The translations under genes and the position numbers were made by a program. The notes beneath the pieces were generated by a model. The model had not been told where the DNA came from and ran no database searches. It saw nothing but the letters and a program-made list of their open reading frames with translations. This document shows, piece after piece, positions 1 to 10,170 of a stretch of DNA of 64,000 nucleotides; position 1 is the stretch's first letter; every line of letters starts with the position of its first letter. Source of the stretch: an uncultured Alteromonas sp. (GTDB lineage Bacteria; Pseudomonadota; Gammaproteobacteria; Enterobacterales; Alteromonadaceae); contig NZ_CAJXQY010000002.1 of NCBI RefSeq assembly GCF_913058315.1, forward strand, positions 23,956-87,955, given 5' to 3'.

Positions 1-1589
1 TTACCACCAACAACGCTAGAGGTGAACGTAAAGCCAGAATTCGTTTCGCCAGGGCGAATACGGTAATCAATCTTACCAAACTGACCAGAACCACCAGACT
101 GTTTCTTGTGCGTATAGCTGTCTTCAACCGCCTGAGTGATAGTTTCACGGTAAGCAACCTGAGGCTGACCCACTTCCAGTTCAACGCCGTAAGTACGCTT
201 CAGAATGTCTACTTTGATGTCTAAGTGCAGCTCACCCATACCTTTCAGGATGGTTTCGCCAGAGTCTTCATCAGTTTCAACCTGGAACGATGGATCTTCT
301 GCAACCAGTTTACCGATAGCAAGAGACATCTTTTCGTTAGCGCCTTTGTCTTTAGGCTTAACGGCAATCGAGATTACCGGCTCAGGGAAGATCATTGGCT
401 CAAGCGTACAAGGGTGCTTCGGATCACACAGAGTGTGACCAGTTTGCACATTCTTCATACCTACAACCGCAATGATGTCACCCGCCTGGGCTGAAGTCAG
501 TTCGGTACGCTCGTCAGCGTGCATTTCAACCATACGACCAACACGCTCAGTTTTACCTGTTGCGCTGTTAAGGATAGTATCACCCTTGTTCAGTGTACCA
601 GAGTAAACACGGATAAAGGTCAGGGCGCCAAAACGGTCATCCATGATCTTAAACGCTAATGCGCGGAATGGCTCTTCAGTAGAAACTGTCGCTACTTCAC
701 CAGTAGGCTCACCGGTTTCTTCGTCAGTCAGATCCTGTGGATCAACTTCGGTAGGTGAAGGCAGGAAGTCAATAACCGCATCCAGTACTAACTGAATACC
801 TTTGTTTTTGAACGCCGAACCACAGTAAGTCGGGAAGAAAGACATATCGCGGGTACCTTTACGGATACAACGCTTCAGGTCTTCTAAAGACGGCTCTTCG
901 CCATCCATGTAAGCCATCATCAGGTCGTCGTCCTGCTCAACAGCAGTTTCAACCATTTGCTCACGGAACTCGTTGGCTTTTTCAACCATGTCTGCAGGAA
1001 TGTCTACAATCTCGTAGTTCTCTGGCAGGCCAGAGTCATCCCAGATGTACGCTTTCATGTCGAGCAGGTTAACAACACCTGTGAATTCGTCTTCGATACC
1101 GATTGGCAGAGTCATTACTAACGGGTTAGCCGCCAGTACTTTCTTAACCTGACCAACAACGCGGTAGAAATCTGCACCCATACGGTCCAGTTTGTTTACG
1201 AAGATAACACGTGCAACTTCTGATTCGTTAGCATAACGCCAGTTGGTTTCAGACTGCGGCTCAACACCGCCTGAACCACAGAATACACCGATACCACCGT
1301 CGAGTACTTTCAGTGAACGATAAACTTCAACAGTGAAGTCAACGTGTCCTGGAGTATCGATGATGTTCATGCGGTGATCTTTCCAGAAACAGGTGGTTGC
1401 AGCAGACTGGATAGTAATACCGCGCTCAGCTTCCTGTTCCATAAAGTCAGTCGTTGACTCACCGTCGTGCACTTCACCGGTTTTATGGATTTTACCGGTA
1501 AGTTTCAAAATACGTTCTGTAGTGGTCGTTTTACCCGCGTCTACGTGGGCGAAAATACCAATGTTTCTGTAATGAGATAAGTCTGCCAT
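1..1589 (-). CDS. fusA: elongation factor G (EF-G2 type), 3' end outside the window
   Basis: Ribosomal translocase GTPase, about 529 codons visible, running off the left edge. The protein begins [20 protein letters not shown]: the P-loop is AHVDAGKT, the switch I/II signatures are RGITI and DTPGH, and the base-specificity motif is NKLD. Domain II and the start of domains III/IV follow. The short N-terminus (MADLSHYRN) and the [15 protein letters not shown] stretch resemble the second EF-G paralogue of gammaproteobacteria (EF-G2, fusA2/fusB), not the str-operon copy, and no rpsL, rpsG or tuf lies upstream. Assignment to translation is secure; the EF-G2 subtype is inferred from resemblance. Confidence 0.95.
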   Translation of the reverse strand, partial: MADLSHYRNIGIFAHVDAGKTTTTERILKLTGKIHKTGEVHDGESTTDFMEQEAERGITIQSAATTCFWKDHRMNIIDTPGHVDFTVEVYRSLKVLDGGIGVFCGSGGVEPQSETNWRYANESEVARVIFVNKLDRMGADFYRVVGQVKKVLAANPLVMTLPIGIEDEFTGVVNLLDMKAYIWDDSGLPENYEIVDIPADMVEKANEFREQMVETAVEQDDDLMMAYMDGEEPSLEDLKRCIRKGTRDMSFFPTYCGSAFKNKGIQLVLDAVIDFLPSPTEVDPQDLTDEETGEPTGEVATVSTEEPFRALAFKIMDDRFGALTFIRVYSGTLNKGDTILNSATGKTERVGRMVEMHADERTELTSAQAGDIIAVVGMKNVQTGHTLCDPKHPCTLEPMIFPEPVISIAVKPKDKGANEKMSLAIGKLVAEDPSFQVETDEDSGETILKGMGELHLDIKVDILKRTYGVELEVGQPQVAYRETITQAVEDSYTHKKQSGGSGQFGKIDYRIRPGETNSGFTFTSSVVGG

Positions 1590-1629
1590 TAGTTCACTTT
1601 CGTTGGTTCAGAGTAAAAAAAACGGCGCG

Positions 1630-1660
1630 ATTATATAGGATTTCCATACCGGATTTATAG
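1630..1660 (-). promoter_or_regulatory. candidate promoter of the EF-G gene
   Basis: On the minus strand a perfect TATAAT lies at 1635-1630 and is followed by a GC-rich discriminator (CGCGCC), as in growth-rate and ppGpp controlled promoters. The -35 region (near 1658-1653) is poor. It sits about 40 bases before the EF-G start codon. Confidence 0.4.
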
Positions 1661-1743
1661 TCCTTTATGAAAAAAGACTAAAACTTATCCAGCGAAAACT
1701 CGGCCATTTTCAACTAAATTACTGTTTTAAAAGATAAATTACT

Positions 1744-2829
1744 TTAATTCTCGCGGATCACGGCAACCGTTACCTCATCCCTATTATGGTAGAGGTGACG
1801 AATAACCATACGTGCATTGATATTAGCTGACGCTAATTGTGATCCCACCGCGTCAATTGCGGTGCGCACGGTCTCATAGCGGCGTTTCATGGGCAATTTC
1901 AAATTAAAAATTGCGTGGGTGGCCCAATTACGGGTTAACCAGTTCGCCATGAGTACCGCCACCCTGTCGGGTTTTTCAATCATATCGCAGACCAGCAACT
2001 CAACATGGCCCATCTGCGGACGATACTTAAAACCGTCTTCGGCGCGATAGTCTACCAGACCAGTGGCCATCAGGTCATCTGCCATTTTACCATTATCTAC
2101 TGCTTCAACATGCATATCTCTGCTAACCAGTTGATAAGTCCAGCCGCCAGGGCATGCACCAAGGTCCACCGCCCGGGCCCCTGGACGACAAATAGCTTCC
2201 CGTTGCCCGGCTGTCAGCATAGTCAACAATGCTTCTTCCAGCTTAAGTGTAGAGCGACTTGGTGCTTTGGGCGGAAACTTTAACCGGCAGATGCCGTTTT
2301 CAAAAGGACTGCGGCGCTTTGCCTGACTAAGGCCAATAAAGTAATGTTCACCAGAGGTAAAAAACAGATGTAAGGCGGGTAAGTTAAGCTGCTCTTTGCG
2401 ACTGAGATAATCTTTAGCGCGTAAAGCCTGACGTAAAGGCACAGCGAGTTTGCGACACAGCTTTGCCAGCGTTTTGCCGTCATCAGTATCGGGATATTCT
2501 ACCCATAATGTACCGCACCGGTCCGGCGCTTGCTCATTAAGCGAGTCCAATAGTGGCCCGATGCGATCAGACTTATCCTCGAGCTGAACTTCTCCCAGCA
2601 GCAAAAATAATTGGCGAGGAAAGATAGTCTCCTGCACTGGCACGTCGTTAACAAACTTAGCGGCATCTTCTGCGCTATGAAACTGAAAGCGAACGTAACC
2701 CTCTCCAGCTTTAAACACCGGGAAACCGTATAATTCACGTTCTGTGGCAATAGCCGTCAGCTCATTACCAGTATCCACTTCGTAACCGGCCCGACAATAG
2801 GCAATAATACTCTGTGTGGCGACACTCAT
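1744..2829 (-). CDS. rlmM: 23S rRNA 2'-O-ribose C2498 methyltransferase RlmM
   Basis: S-adenosylmethionine-dependent methyltransferase that 2'-O-methylates C2498 of 23S rRNA before ribosome assembly. At 361 aa it matches the family length. A THUMP-like N-terminal half (about 1-190) precedes a Rossmann domain. Visible motifs are APSRSTLKLEEA before the SAM site, DLGACPGGW (222-230), VCDMIEKP (280-287) and NLKLPMK (309-315), which carry the K-D-K residues of this 2'-O-methyltransferase class. Its stop-proximal side is free, and its start overlaps the end of the upstream DUF423 gene by 4 bases (ATGA), so the two are probably translationally coupled. Confidence 0.96.
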   Translation of the reverse strand: MSVATQSIIAYCRAGYEVDTGNELTAIATERELYGFPVFKAGEGYVRFQFHSAEDAAKFVNDVPVQETIFPRQLFLLLGEVQLEDKSDRIGPLLDSLNEQAPDRCGTLWVEYPDTDDGKTLAKLCRKLAVPLRQALRAKDYLSRKEQLNLPALHLFFTSGEHYFIGLSQAKRRSPFENGICRLKFPPKAPSRSTLKLEEALLTMLTAGQREAICRPGARAVDLGACPGGWTYQLVSRDMHVEAVDNGKMADDLMATGLVDYRAEDGFKYRPQMGHVELLVCDMIEKPDRVAVLMANWLTRNWATHAIFNLKLPMKRRYETVRTAIDAVGSQLASANINARMVIRHLYHNRDEVTVAVIREN

Positions 2830-3215
2830 GATTCAACCTCACCTTGCACTGGCCCTTTTATCAGGCCGATGACCAGCGCCACCCAACCAGCCATAAAACA
2901 CATACCACCCAGTGGCGTAATGGGCCCGAACCACTTCATACCGGTTAATGCCAGTAAATAAATACTGCCACTGAACAGGACACAGCCGACAATAAAAAGC
3001 AGCGCTGCACGCCTACACCAACGCAGGTTTGCCTGCGCTGCCAGTCCGCCCAGCACAATTACCGCGAGCGCATGGTACAACTGGTATCGGACACCCACTT
3101 CAAAGGTGGCCAGGGCATTGGCGTCGAGGATATTTTTGAGGCCGTGAGCCCCAAACGCGCCAAGCATCACACCGAGTAAAGCCAGTAAGGCGCCTATTAA
3201 CAAATACGTTCTCAT
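2826..3215 (-). CDS. ygdD: DUF423 inner-membrane protein (YgdD family)
   Basis: 129-aa protein with four predicted membrane segments (about 4-22, 45-62, 70-88 and 95-117). The N-terminal LGAFGAHGLK motif is the hallmark of DUF423/YgdD, whose molecular function is unknown. In Escherichia ygdD also sits next to rlmM, so the pairing is conserved. Four-base overlaps on both sides (ATGA with rlmM and with the hydrolase upstream) indicate one transcript. Confidence 0.9.
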   Translation of the reverse strand: MRTYLLIGALLALLGVMLGAFGAHGLKNILDANALATFEVGVRYQLYHALAVIVLGGLAAQANLRWCRRAALLFIVGCVLFSGSIYLLALTGMKWFGPITPLGGMCFMAGWVALVIGLIKGPVQGEVES

Positions 3216-3841
3216 ATTATTGCCTTTATAAACGCCAGACTCAGCACCGCGGCGCTTTGGATATGCTCGCCCTGGGTCAGGCCGCTGGCCTTACGGGGTT
3301 TAAAACTGTGGTCGCCATCGGCCAGGTACGCAGTTTGAATTGAAGCAGGCAGCCCGTAGCTTTCCACTTCTTCGCGACGACCAAAGGTATCCCGCTCACC
3401 CTGAATAATTAGCAGCGGCTTTTGCAACGGGAGGAGATGTTCAGTGCGAAGCTTTTCAGGCTTGCCCGGTGGATGGAAGGGATACCCTAACGCAATGGCT
3501 CCCAGTGCCTCGGATTGTTCCAGGATAAGGGTGGCAACACGCCCTCCCATGCTCTTTCCGCCAATAAATAAAGGCAAATCCGGCCATTTATTTTGCACAC
3601 TCGCAATCACCGACTGAAAACACGTTTCCAGTTTGGGCATTCTATCCGGCGGCCGTTTTTTACCGGTGGCTTTTATGGTTGCCATATACTCAAAATTAAA
3701 CCGCACCACATTAATATTCAATGCGGCCAGTTGCGCGGCCATATCGACCATAAACTCTGACTCTGCGCCTGCGCCAGCACCATGAGCTAAAATAATGGTG
3801 GCTACCGGTTGCGCGGGCGTATCCACATACCACTCAGACAA
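3212..3841 (-). CDS. alpha/beta hydrolase, KANL3/Tex30-like
   Basis: 209-aa cytoplasmic alpha/beta hydrolase without a signal peptide. HGAGAGAES near residue 20 is the oxyanion-loop region typical of KANL3/Tex30-type hydrolases. GGKSMGGR holds the nucleophile serine (G-K-S-M-G), GERD the acid, and GDHSFKPRK the catalytic histidine with the basic tail common in this family. The substrate is unknown. It overlaps the LysR gene upstream by 8 bases and the DUF423 gene downstream by 4, so it is the second gene of a four-gene run. Confidence 0.85.
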   Translation of the reverse strand: MSEWYVDTPAQPVATIILAHGAGAGAESEFMVDMAAQLAALNINVVRFNFEYMATIKATGKKRPPDRMPKLETCFQSVIASVQNKWPDLPLFIGGKSMGGRVATLILEQSEALGAIALGYPFHPPGKPEKLRTEHLLPLQKPLLIIQGERDTFGRREEVESYGLPASIQTAYLADGDHSFKPRKASGLTQGEHIQSAAVLSLAFIKAII

Positions 3842-4733
3842 AAGCTTGTTCCTCTTTGACTAAATTAACCACCCATTCACGAAAAGCGGCAATCTTACCC
3901 ATATCACCCTGTCCCTCATGATATACCAGATAATAAGCATCCCGGCTCTCAAGTTTCTCTTCGAAGGGCATAATTAACCGACCGGCATCGAGCTCAGGCT
4001 TTGCCAGCACCGAATTTCCCAGGGCGATACCCTGCCCCAACGCCGCCGCCTGCATCACCATCATGGAGTGACTGAACACCGGCCCCTGATTGACATTTAC
4101 GCCAGCAACACCAAAATGCTGCAGCCACATTTTCCAGATAGCCCGGCTGGAATCATGGAGCAATACATGATGCTTAAGGTCCGACAGCGTTTTCAGCTGC
4201 TTTGCGCCCTGAAATAAGCTGGGTGAACAAAGCGGCGTTAGAAATTCGGTATGCAGCTTGTCTGCCTGAATGCCGTTCCATCTGCCGCGCCCATAATAAA
4301 TAGCGACGTCGATATCATCAGTTAAAAAGCCTTCATCAAAGTCGATAGCCTTCAAACGTACATCAATATCCGGGAACAACTGACTGAACTGACTGATTCT
4401 TGGTACCAGCCACTGACTGGCAAAACTCGGCGGTGTTGCTACGGTAATAGCCCCTTTACTGCCTCTGGCAAGCAAACGCTCAGTCGCATCCTGAAGGTTC
4501 TTAAAAATATCCTTCAACTCTAAAAAATAAGCCTGCCCTTCTTCAGTGAGCAGCAGGGTGCGGTTACGCCGGATAAATAATTTCAGCGATAAGAAATCTT
4601 CTAATGCTTTAATTTGATGGCTCACGGCCGCCTGGGTAACGAACAATTCGTCCGCTGCGCGGGTAAAGCTCAAATGTCGTGCCGCGGCTTCAAAGGCCTT
4701 AAGGGCATTTAAGGGGGGTAAACGACGCTGCAT
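3834..4733 (-). CDS. gcvA: LysR-family regulator, GcvA type
   Basis: 299-aa LysR regulator whose N-terminus, RRLPPLNALKAFEAAARHLS, and helix-turn-helix LFVTQAAVSHQIKALE match GcvA, the regulator of the glycine cleavage system. The substrate-binding domain keeps GcvA-like stretches (DVAIYYGRGRWNG, QGPVFSHSMMV, GKIAAFREWV). I chose the ATG at 4733 over an in-frame TTG at 4745, because alignment to GcvA begins at MQRRLPP. No gcvTHP genes are in the window, so the target could differ. As the first gene of the operon down to rlmM it may regulate itself from the 4734-4952 gap. Confidence 0.88.
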   Translation of the reverse strand: MQRRLPPLNALKAFEAAARHLSFTRAADELFVTQAAVSHQIKALEDFLSLKLFIRRNRTLLLTEEGQAYFLELKDIFKNLQDATERLLARGSKGAITVATPPSFASQWLVPRISQFSQLFPDIDVRLKAIDFDEGFLTDDIDVAIYYGRGRWNGIQADKLHTEFLTPLCSPSLFQGAKQLKTLSDLKHHVLLHDSSRAIWKMWLQHFGVAGVNVNQGPVFSHSMMVMQAAALGQGIALGNSVLAKPELDAGRLIMPFEEKLESRDAYYLVYHEGQGDMGKIAAFREWVVNLVKEEQAFV

Positions 4734-4890
4734 CAGGCACCACAACCGGGCTGATGACGCGATGAAATACTCATAAGTTTTTCTAATCCAAACAAGGTAA
4801 TTTTTTTCATTTTTCAGGACTGCATAAACTGTCTATTATTCACCCGAATTTTGGAAAATCTTCTTTAAAGGCAGAAGGTTAACCAGGTTT

Positions 4891-4915
4891 AAAAATGTTA
4901 ATTTTTAACATTTTT
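4891..4915. repeat. perfect AT-rich inverted repeat in a divergent promoter region
   Basis: AAAAATGTTA, a 5-base spacer (ATTTT) and TAACATTTTT form a perfect 10-bp inverted repeat. It lies 38 bases before the ATG of the small secreted protein and on the shared upstream side of gcvA. It could be an operator or a weak hairpin. Confidence 0.5.
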
Positions 4916-4952
4916 AATACAATTAACTTTATTATTTTATTTAGGTGTGAAT

Positions 4953-5231
4953 ATGAAAAAACAACTTACAGCAGTATTATTGCTGGCCACTATGGGCTGG
5001 TCGGCTACCACTTTAGCAAATGAACTACAGCCATCACAATTACAGCCTGTTAACACTGCCATGGTATCAGTAGAAATCAGTATCGACCAACCGGCTCTCA
5101 ACATTGAGTTGAGCATTATCAATCAGGTTAATGAAACCCTGCAACAACAGTCAAAAAACAATGGCGCTTTGCTCATCGCCCGCGAGAGCAATTTACTGCC
5201 TGACCAGGAAGCAACCACTCGCACTGAGTAA
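4953..5231 (+). CDS. small secreted hypothetical protein
   Basis: 92 aa from the ATG at 4953 (TAGG lies 7 bases upstream; an in-frame GTG at 4947 is less likely). Residues 1-22 form a clear Sec signal peptide (KK, a hydrophobic LTAVLLLATMGWSA core, then TTLANE with an ALA-like cleavage site). The mature part, about 70 residues, is Gln/Asn-rich with no cysteine and no domain I recognise. It is a single-gene unit, divergent from gcvA and convergent with kdsA, with a strong hairpin after its stop. Likely periplasmic; function unknown. Confidence 0.7.
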   Translation: MKKQLTAVLLLATMGWSATTLANELQPSQLQPVNTAMVSVEISIDQPALNIELSIINQVNETLQQQSKNNGALLIARESNLLPDQEATTRTE

Positions 5232-5247
5232 TTTCCTGGCCTTCACA

Positions 5248-5290
5248 CCTGACAAATGCTGTGCTGAACTCTTCAGCACAGCATTTCAGG
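5248..5290. terminator. long hairpin between convergent genes
   Basis: AAATGCTGTGCTGAA (5254-5268) and TTCAGCACAGCATTT (5272-5286) form a perfect 15-bp stem with a 3-base loop, extended by CCTGA/CAGG outside. There is no long T tract. Its place between the secreted-protein gene and kdsA suggests a bidirectional 3'-end structure. Confidence 0.6.
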
Positions 5291-5310
5291 TCTTACCTTA
5301 ACGAATCTTC

Positions 5311-6551
<1,241 letters not shown>

Positions 6552-6599
6552 AAAACTAGCACTCCTTGATTTCTTGTTGTTATGACCGGCTAACGGGCA

Positions 6600-8141
6600 T
6601 CAGCCGGCGTATTGACTCTGAATCACCTCAAACCTGTCGATATGCTTTAAGAACAGATCGACTAACGCCGGGTCAAATTGTTTGCCTGCAGCATTTTTGA
6701 GGGTATCCACTGTTTCCTCCAGCGACCAGGCTGGCTTATAACTACGTTTATTGCGCAGCGCATCATAGGCATCCAGAATAGCCAGTATACGGCTTTGCAA
6801 GCTAACGTTATTACCGGCCAGACCGTCAGGGTAGCCCATGCCGTCCCACCGTTCGTGGTGATGACGAGCCAGTTGTGCAGCCAGCCTGATTATCGGCCGT
6901 TTGGAATCTTTAAAAATTCGGTAGCCAAATTCGGCATGCTTCTGAATCTCGTGGTATTCCTCACTCGTAAGCGGTGCGTCTTTATTCAGCAACGAATACG
7001 GCACAAAGGAATTACCCACGTTATGCAGCGGCAAAGCGGTCAGAAGTTGCTGAATTTCAGCCTCGGGCATTCCTGCCAGGCGAGCTAATAACTCGCTCAT
7101 GTGATTTAAGCGCTGGGCATGGTACTCATCGGTTTCACGGCTGTCCATAGCATCGCCCAGGCGCTGCACAATCTCATGATGAGTTTCGTTCAGCTCGGCA
7201 CTGTCGAGCAGATTATCAAAGGCTAGCTGCACATTTTCAGTAAACTTTTGCACCAGGCGTTTGTCGATATCGTTTACCGGGCGCGGTAAACCGGTTAAAA
7301 ATAGCAACGACCCGTGATTTTTATCACTGCGACAATATGCAACCAGATGCTCTTCAGCATACACCACCTGCTGTTGTTGCAGCGCATCCTGGCACAGCTT
7401 ATATTCAAACTCGTTAAGTGAATCCTTGAGCCGGTAGCCTTCTTTACCGGCATATTCACCGTTACCGGCAAAAATATACATCTCGCCCGCCTGGCTGACG
7501 GGTTTAGGCAGTGCCACGGCAGAGGTAATATACGCAGCGTTTTTCGCTCCGCCCAGAATAGAGGCCAGCTGTTGGATCAGGCCTCGCATAAACCCTTCCA
7601 GTGAGCGCGAGGAAAATAAGTCGGCCGACGCATCAATGATTTTTTCCAGTCCTGCCCGGGCTTCCTCAATAGCAATGATGTCACGATAAGAGCGCAATGC
7701 GGCAATGATAACCGTAAAGAGCTTCTGCGCAGTCAGTTCCGTTTTGGATTTATAATCATTGATATCGTAGTTAATTATGACGTCTTTTTCCGGTGCCTGA
7801 CCAGGCTGACCGGTGCGCAGAATGATCCGGGTAAAATGGTTTTCCAGATCATTTCGAATGTAATCGGCGACTCTAAGACCAGCATCGTCAGACTCCATCA
7901 CCACATCGAGGAGCACTACGGCAATATCGTTATGTGCGCGCAGTACCCGCTTGGCTTCTTCGCCATCGAAGGCACTCATAAAGGTCAGCGCTCTGCCGTT
8001 CAGCGTAAAGTCGTTTAGCGCCAGTTTGGTAATGGCGTGAACTTCTGGCTCATCATCAACGATTAATACCTTCCAGTAGCCAACTTCGTCCGCCTCAGGT
8101 TCATCATCGTCAGCGACAAACAAAAACTCGTCATCGTTCAT
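6600..8141 (-). CDS. response regulator with DUF3369 and a degenerate HD-GYP domain
   Basis: 513 aa: a receiver domain (about 23-150; VLIVDDEP acidic pair, LLDVVM phospho-acceptor), a DUF3369 sensor-like domain (about 165-320) and a C-terminal HD-GYP domain (about 330-505), the RpfG-like class that degrades cyclic di-GMP. GYP is intact (DGMGYP, 436-438), and HHHERWDG and the following histidines are present. The defining HD pair is H373-N374 (LHNVGN), where LHDIGK is expected, so a metal ligand and the adjacent lysine are lost and catalysis may be weak or absent. It lies between prmC and sirB2. Confidence 0.92.
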   Translation of the reverse strand: MNDDEFLFVADDDEPEADEVGYWKVLIVDDEPEVHAITKLALNDFTLNGRALTFMSAFDGEEAKRVLRAHNDIAVVLLDVVMESDDAGLRVADYIRNDLENHFTRIILRTGQPGQAPEKDVIINYDINDYKSKTELTAQKLFTVIIAALRSYRDIIAIEEARAGLEKIIDASADLFSSRSLEGFMRGLIQQLASILGGAKNAAYITSAVALPKPVSQAGEMYIFAGNGEYAGKEGYRLKDSLNEFEYKLCQDALQQQQVVYAEEHLVAYCRSDKNHGSLLFLTGLPRPVNDIDKRLVQKFTENVQLAFDNLLDSAELNETHHEIVQRLGDAMDSRETDEYHAQRLNHMSELLARLAGMPEAEIQQLLTALPLHNVGNSFVPYSLLNKDAPLTSEEYHEIQKHAEFGYRIFKDSKRPIIRLAAQLARHHHERWDGMGYPDGLAGNNVSLQSRILAILDAYDALRNKRSYKPAWSLEETVDTLKNAAGKQFDPALVDLFLKHIDRFEVIQSQYAG

Positions 8142-8194
8142 TCTGCATATCCATCCTGTCTGAGTATTTCAGTTCCCTTAAGCTTATGTAGAAG

Positions 8195-9058
8195 CTAGGA
8201 TTTTCGCCACTGAGCCAGTGTAATTCTTGGCAATCCGTTTAAATCGTCTATGCCCTGGCAGCCGCTAAACCCTCGCTCTTCGAAAAGCTCCTTTATCGAC
8301 TCATGCTGAGTATACCCGTGTTCTATTAACAACCAACCACCTGATGTTAAAAAATCAGGGGCCCGTTGAATAATGTCACGGATATCTTCCAGTCCATCCA
8401 CACCAGCGGTCAGCGCAGACGCAGGCTCAAACCGCACATCGCCCTGCTGCAAATACTCACTGTCAGATTCTACATACGGAGGATTGGTGACAATCAGGTC
8501 AAACTGATTGGCTGGAGCCATGGCATCGAACCAGTGACTAAGCAGCCAGTTAACCGTTAACTGGCCATTCAGCTGCGCATTTGCCGCCGCCAGGTCAAGC
8601 GCTTCGGAGATGCGATCCACACCAGTAAGGTGCCAGGCCGGTTTTTCCGTTTTTAAAGCCAGCGCAATTGCTCCCGTCCCGGTGCCCAGATCACAGACGC
8701 TGGCAGTATCGGGCAACGCCAGCGCCAGGGCGGTTTCAACCAGCAATTCGGTTTCAGGGCGTGGGATCAGCGTGCTTTCATTGACCTTGAGAGTTAATGA
8801 CCAAAACTCACGCGTACCGGTAAGATAGGCCACAGGGTGGCCTTCACGACGTCTGGCGATAAGATTTTTAAAGTGGCTGTACTGAGATGACGTTAACGAC
8901 TTATCGGGCCAGGTAAACAGATAGGTGCGCTGGCATTCCAGCACGGCACAGAGTAATACCCGACTATCTACGGCAGGTGATTCGCCTTGTTGCAGTTCAC
9001 TCGTTGCCCAGGCCAGCGCCCGGGCAATCGTAACAGGATCGGTATCCTTTTGATGCAC
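8195..9058 (-). CDS. prmC: peptide chain release factor N5-glutamine methyltransferase PrmC
   Basis: Methylates the GGQ glutamine of release factors RF1 and RF2 using SAM. At 287 aa it fits the family. A helical N-terminal domain (1-75) contacts the release factor. The SAM site is DLGTGTGAI (123-131) and the substrate-glutamine motif NPPY is at 192-195. It starts 2 bases after the prfA stop, so enzyme and substrate are co-transcribed, as in Escherichia. Confidence 0.97.
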   Translation of the reverse strand: MHQKDTDPVTIARALAWATSELQQGESPAVDSRVLLCAVLECQRTYLFTWPDKSLTSSQYSHFKNLIARRREGHPVAYLTGTREFWSLTLKVNESTLIPRPETELLVETALALALPDTASVCDLGTGTGAIALALKTEKPAWHLTGVDRISEALDLAAANAQLNGQLTVNWLLSHWFDAMAPANQFDLIVTNPPYVESDSEYLQQGDVRFEPASALTAGVDGLEDIRDIIQRAPDFLTSGGWLLIEHGYTQHESIKELFEERGFSGCQGIDDLNGLPRITLAQWRKS

Positions 9059-9060
9059 TG

Positions 9061-10146
9061 TTAGTCGTCGGCCAGCGAGGCCAGCAGATCAGCCTGATGT
9101 TCCTGACGGATAGGTTCAAGCAGCAGACCCAGATTCCCTTCGATAACTTCGTCCAGACGATATAAAGTAAGGTTAATACGGTGGTCTGTGACCCTGCCCT
9201 GGGGAAAGTTATAGGTACGAATTCGTTCAGAGCGGTCTCCGCTGCCCACCAGGTTGCGGCGTGTCGAGGCTTCTTCGGCGGCACGCTTATCTTCTTCAAT
9301 CTGGTTTAGCCGGGCCGACAGAACAGACATCGCTTTCGCCCGGTTTTTATGCTGCGACCGCTCGTCCTGACATTCAACTACCACGCCTGAAGGCAAGTGC
9401 GTAATCCGAATAGCCGAGTCGGTTTTGTTAACGTGCTGACCACCGGCACCGGAAGCTCGAAAGGTATCGATGCGCAGTTCAGCCGGATTGATCTCAATGG
9501 CTTCTGATTCCGGTATTTCGGGTAATATTGCCACGGTACAGGCAGAGGTATGAACGCGCCCCTGAGACTCTGTTTCCGGAACACGTTGCACACGGTGACC
9601 ACCAGACTCAAACTTCAGTACACCATAAGCGCCTTCGCCGGTTACGTTGGCAATCACCTCTTTGAACCCACCATGCTCACCTTCGTTAGCACTGACCATT
9701 TCGATACGCCAGCCCTTGGTTTCAGCATAGCGGCTATACATGCGGAACAAGTCGCCGGCAAAAATGGCCGCTTCGTCGCCCCCGGCACCCGCCCGGATTT
9801 CGAGGAAGCAATTTCGGTCGTCATTCGGATCGCGGGGTAACAGCAGGATTTGTAAATCGGCTTCCAGACGCTCTATTTCCTGCTTGGCCGCTTTCATTTC
9901 TTCCTGCGCCATTTCCCGCATCTCAGCATCATCTTCGGCCATCATTTCTTCGGCAGACGCTAAATCTTCTTCCGCTTGTTTATACGCGTTAAAACCCGCA
10001 ACAACGTCTTCTAACTGGCTGAATTCTTTTGATAAGGAACGAAATTTATCCTGATCCCCTATTACGCCGGGATCGCTCAACAGCGCTTGTACCTCAGCAA
10101 AACGTTCAACCAGGTTTTCCAACTTAATGACAACGGATTCTTTCAT
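9061..10146 (-). CDS. prfA: peptide chain release factor 1
   Basis: Recognises UAA and UAG and triggers peptide release. 361 aa, normal for RF1. The GGQ catalytic motif is at 235-237 (SGAGGQHVN) and the anticodon-like PxT motif is P190-E-T192, where Escherichia has PAT; Glu at the middle position occurs in other bacteria. The N-terminal coiled region is unusually rich in Glu and Met ([19 protein letters not shown]). It lies between hemA (24 bases upstream) and prmC. Confidence 0.98.
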   Translation of the reverse strand: MKESVVIKLENLVERFAEVQALLSDPGVIGDQDKFRSLSKEFSQLEDVVAGFNAYKQAEEDLASAEEMMAEDDAEMREMAQEEMKAAKQEIERLEADLQILLLPRDPNDDRNCFLEIRAGAGGDEAAIFAGDLFRMYSRYAETKGWRIEMVSANEGEHGGFKEVIANVTGEGAYGVLKFESGGHRVQRVPETESQGRVHTSACTVAILPEIPESEAIEINPAELRIDTFRASGAGGQHVNKTDSAIRITHLPSGVVVECQDERSQHKNRAKAMSVLSARLNQIEEDKRAAEEASTRRNLVGSGDRSERIRTYNFPQGRVTDHRINLTLYRLDEVIEGNLGLLLEPIRQEHQADLLASLADD

Positions 10147-10170
10147 ACTTTTCCTGAAATAAAATACAGA

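Noticed and set aside
9616..9640. P-E-T in place of P-A-T in RF1 as a sign of altered stop-codon reading
   Set aside because: The middle residue of the PxT motif is variable and Glu is known in other bacterial RF1 proteins.
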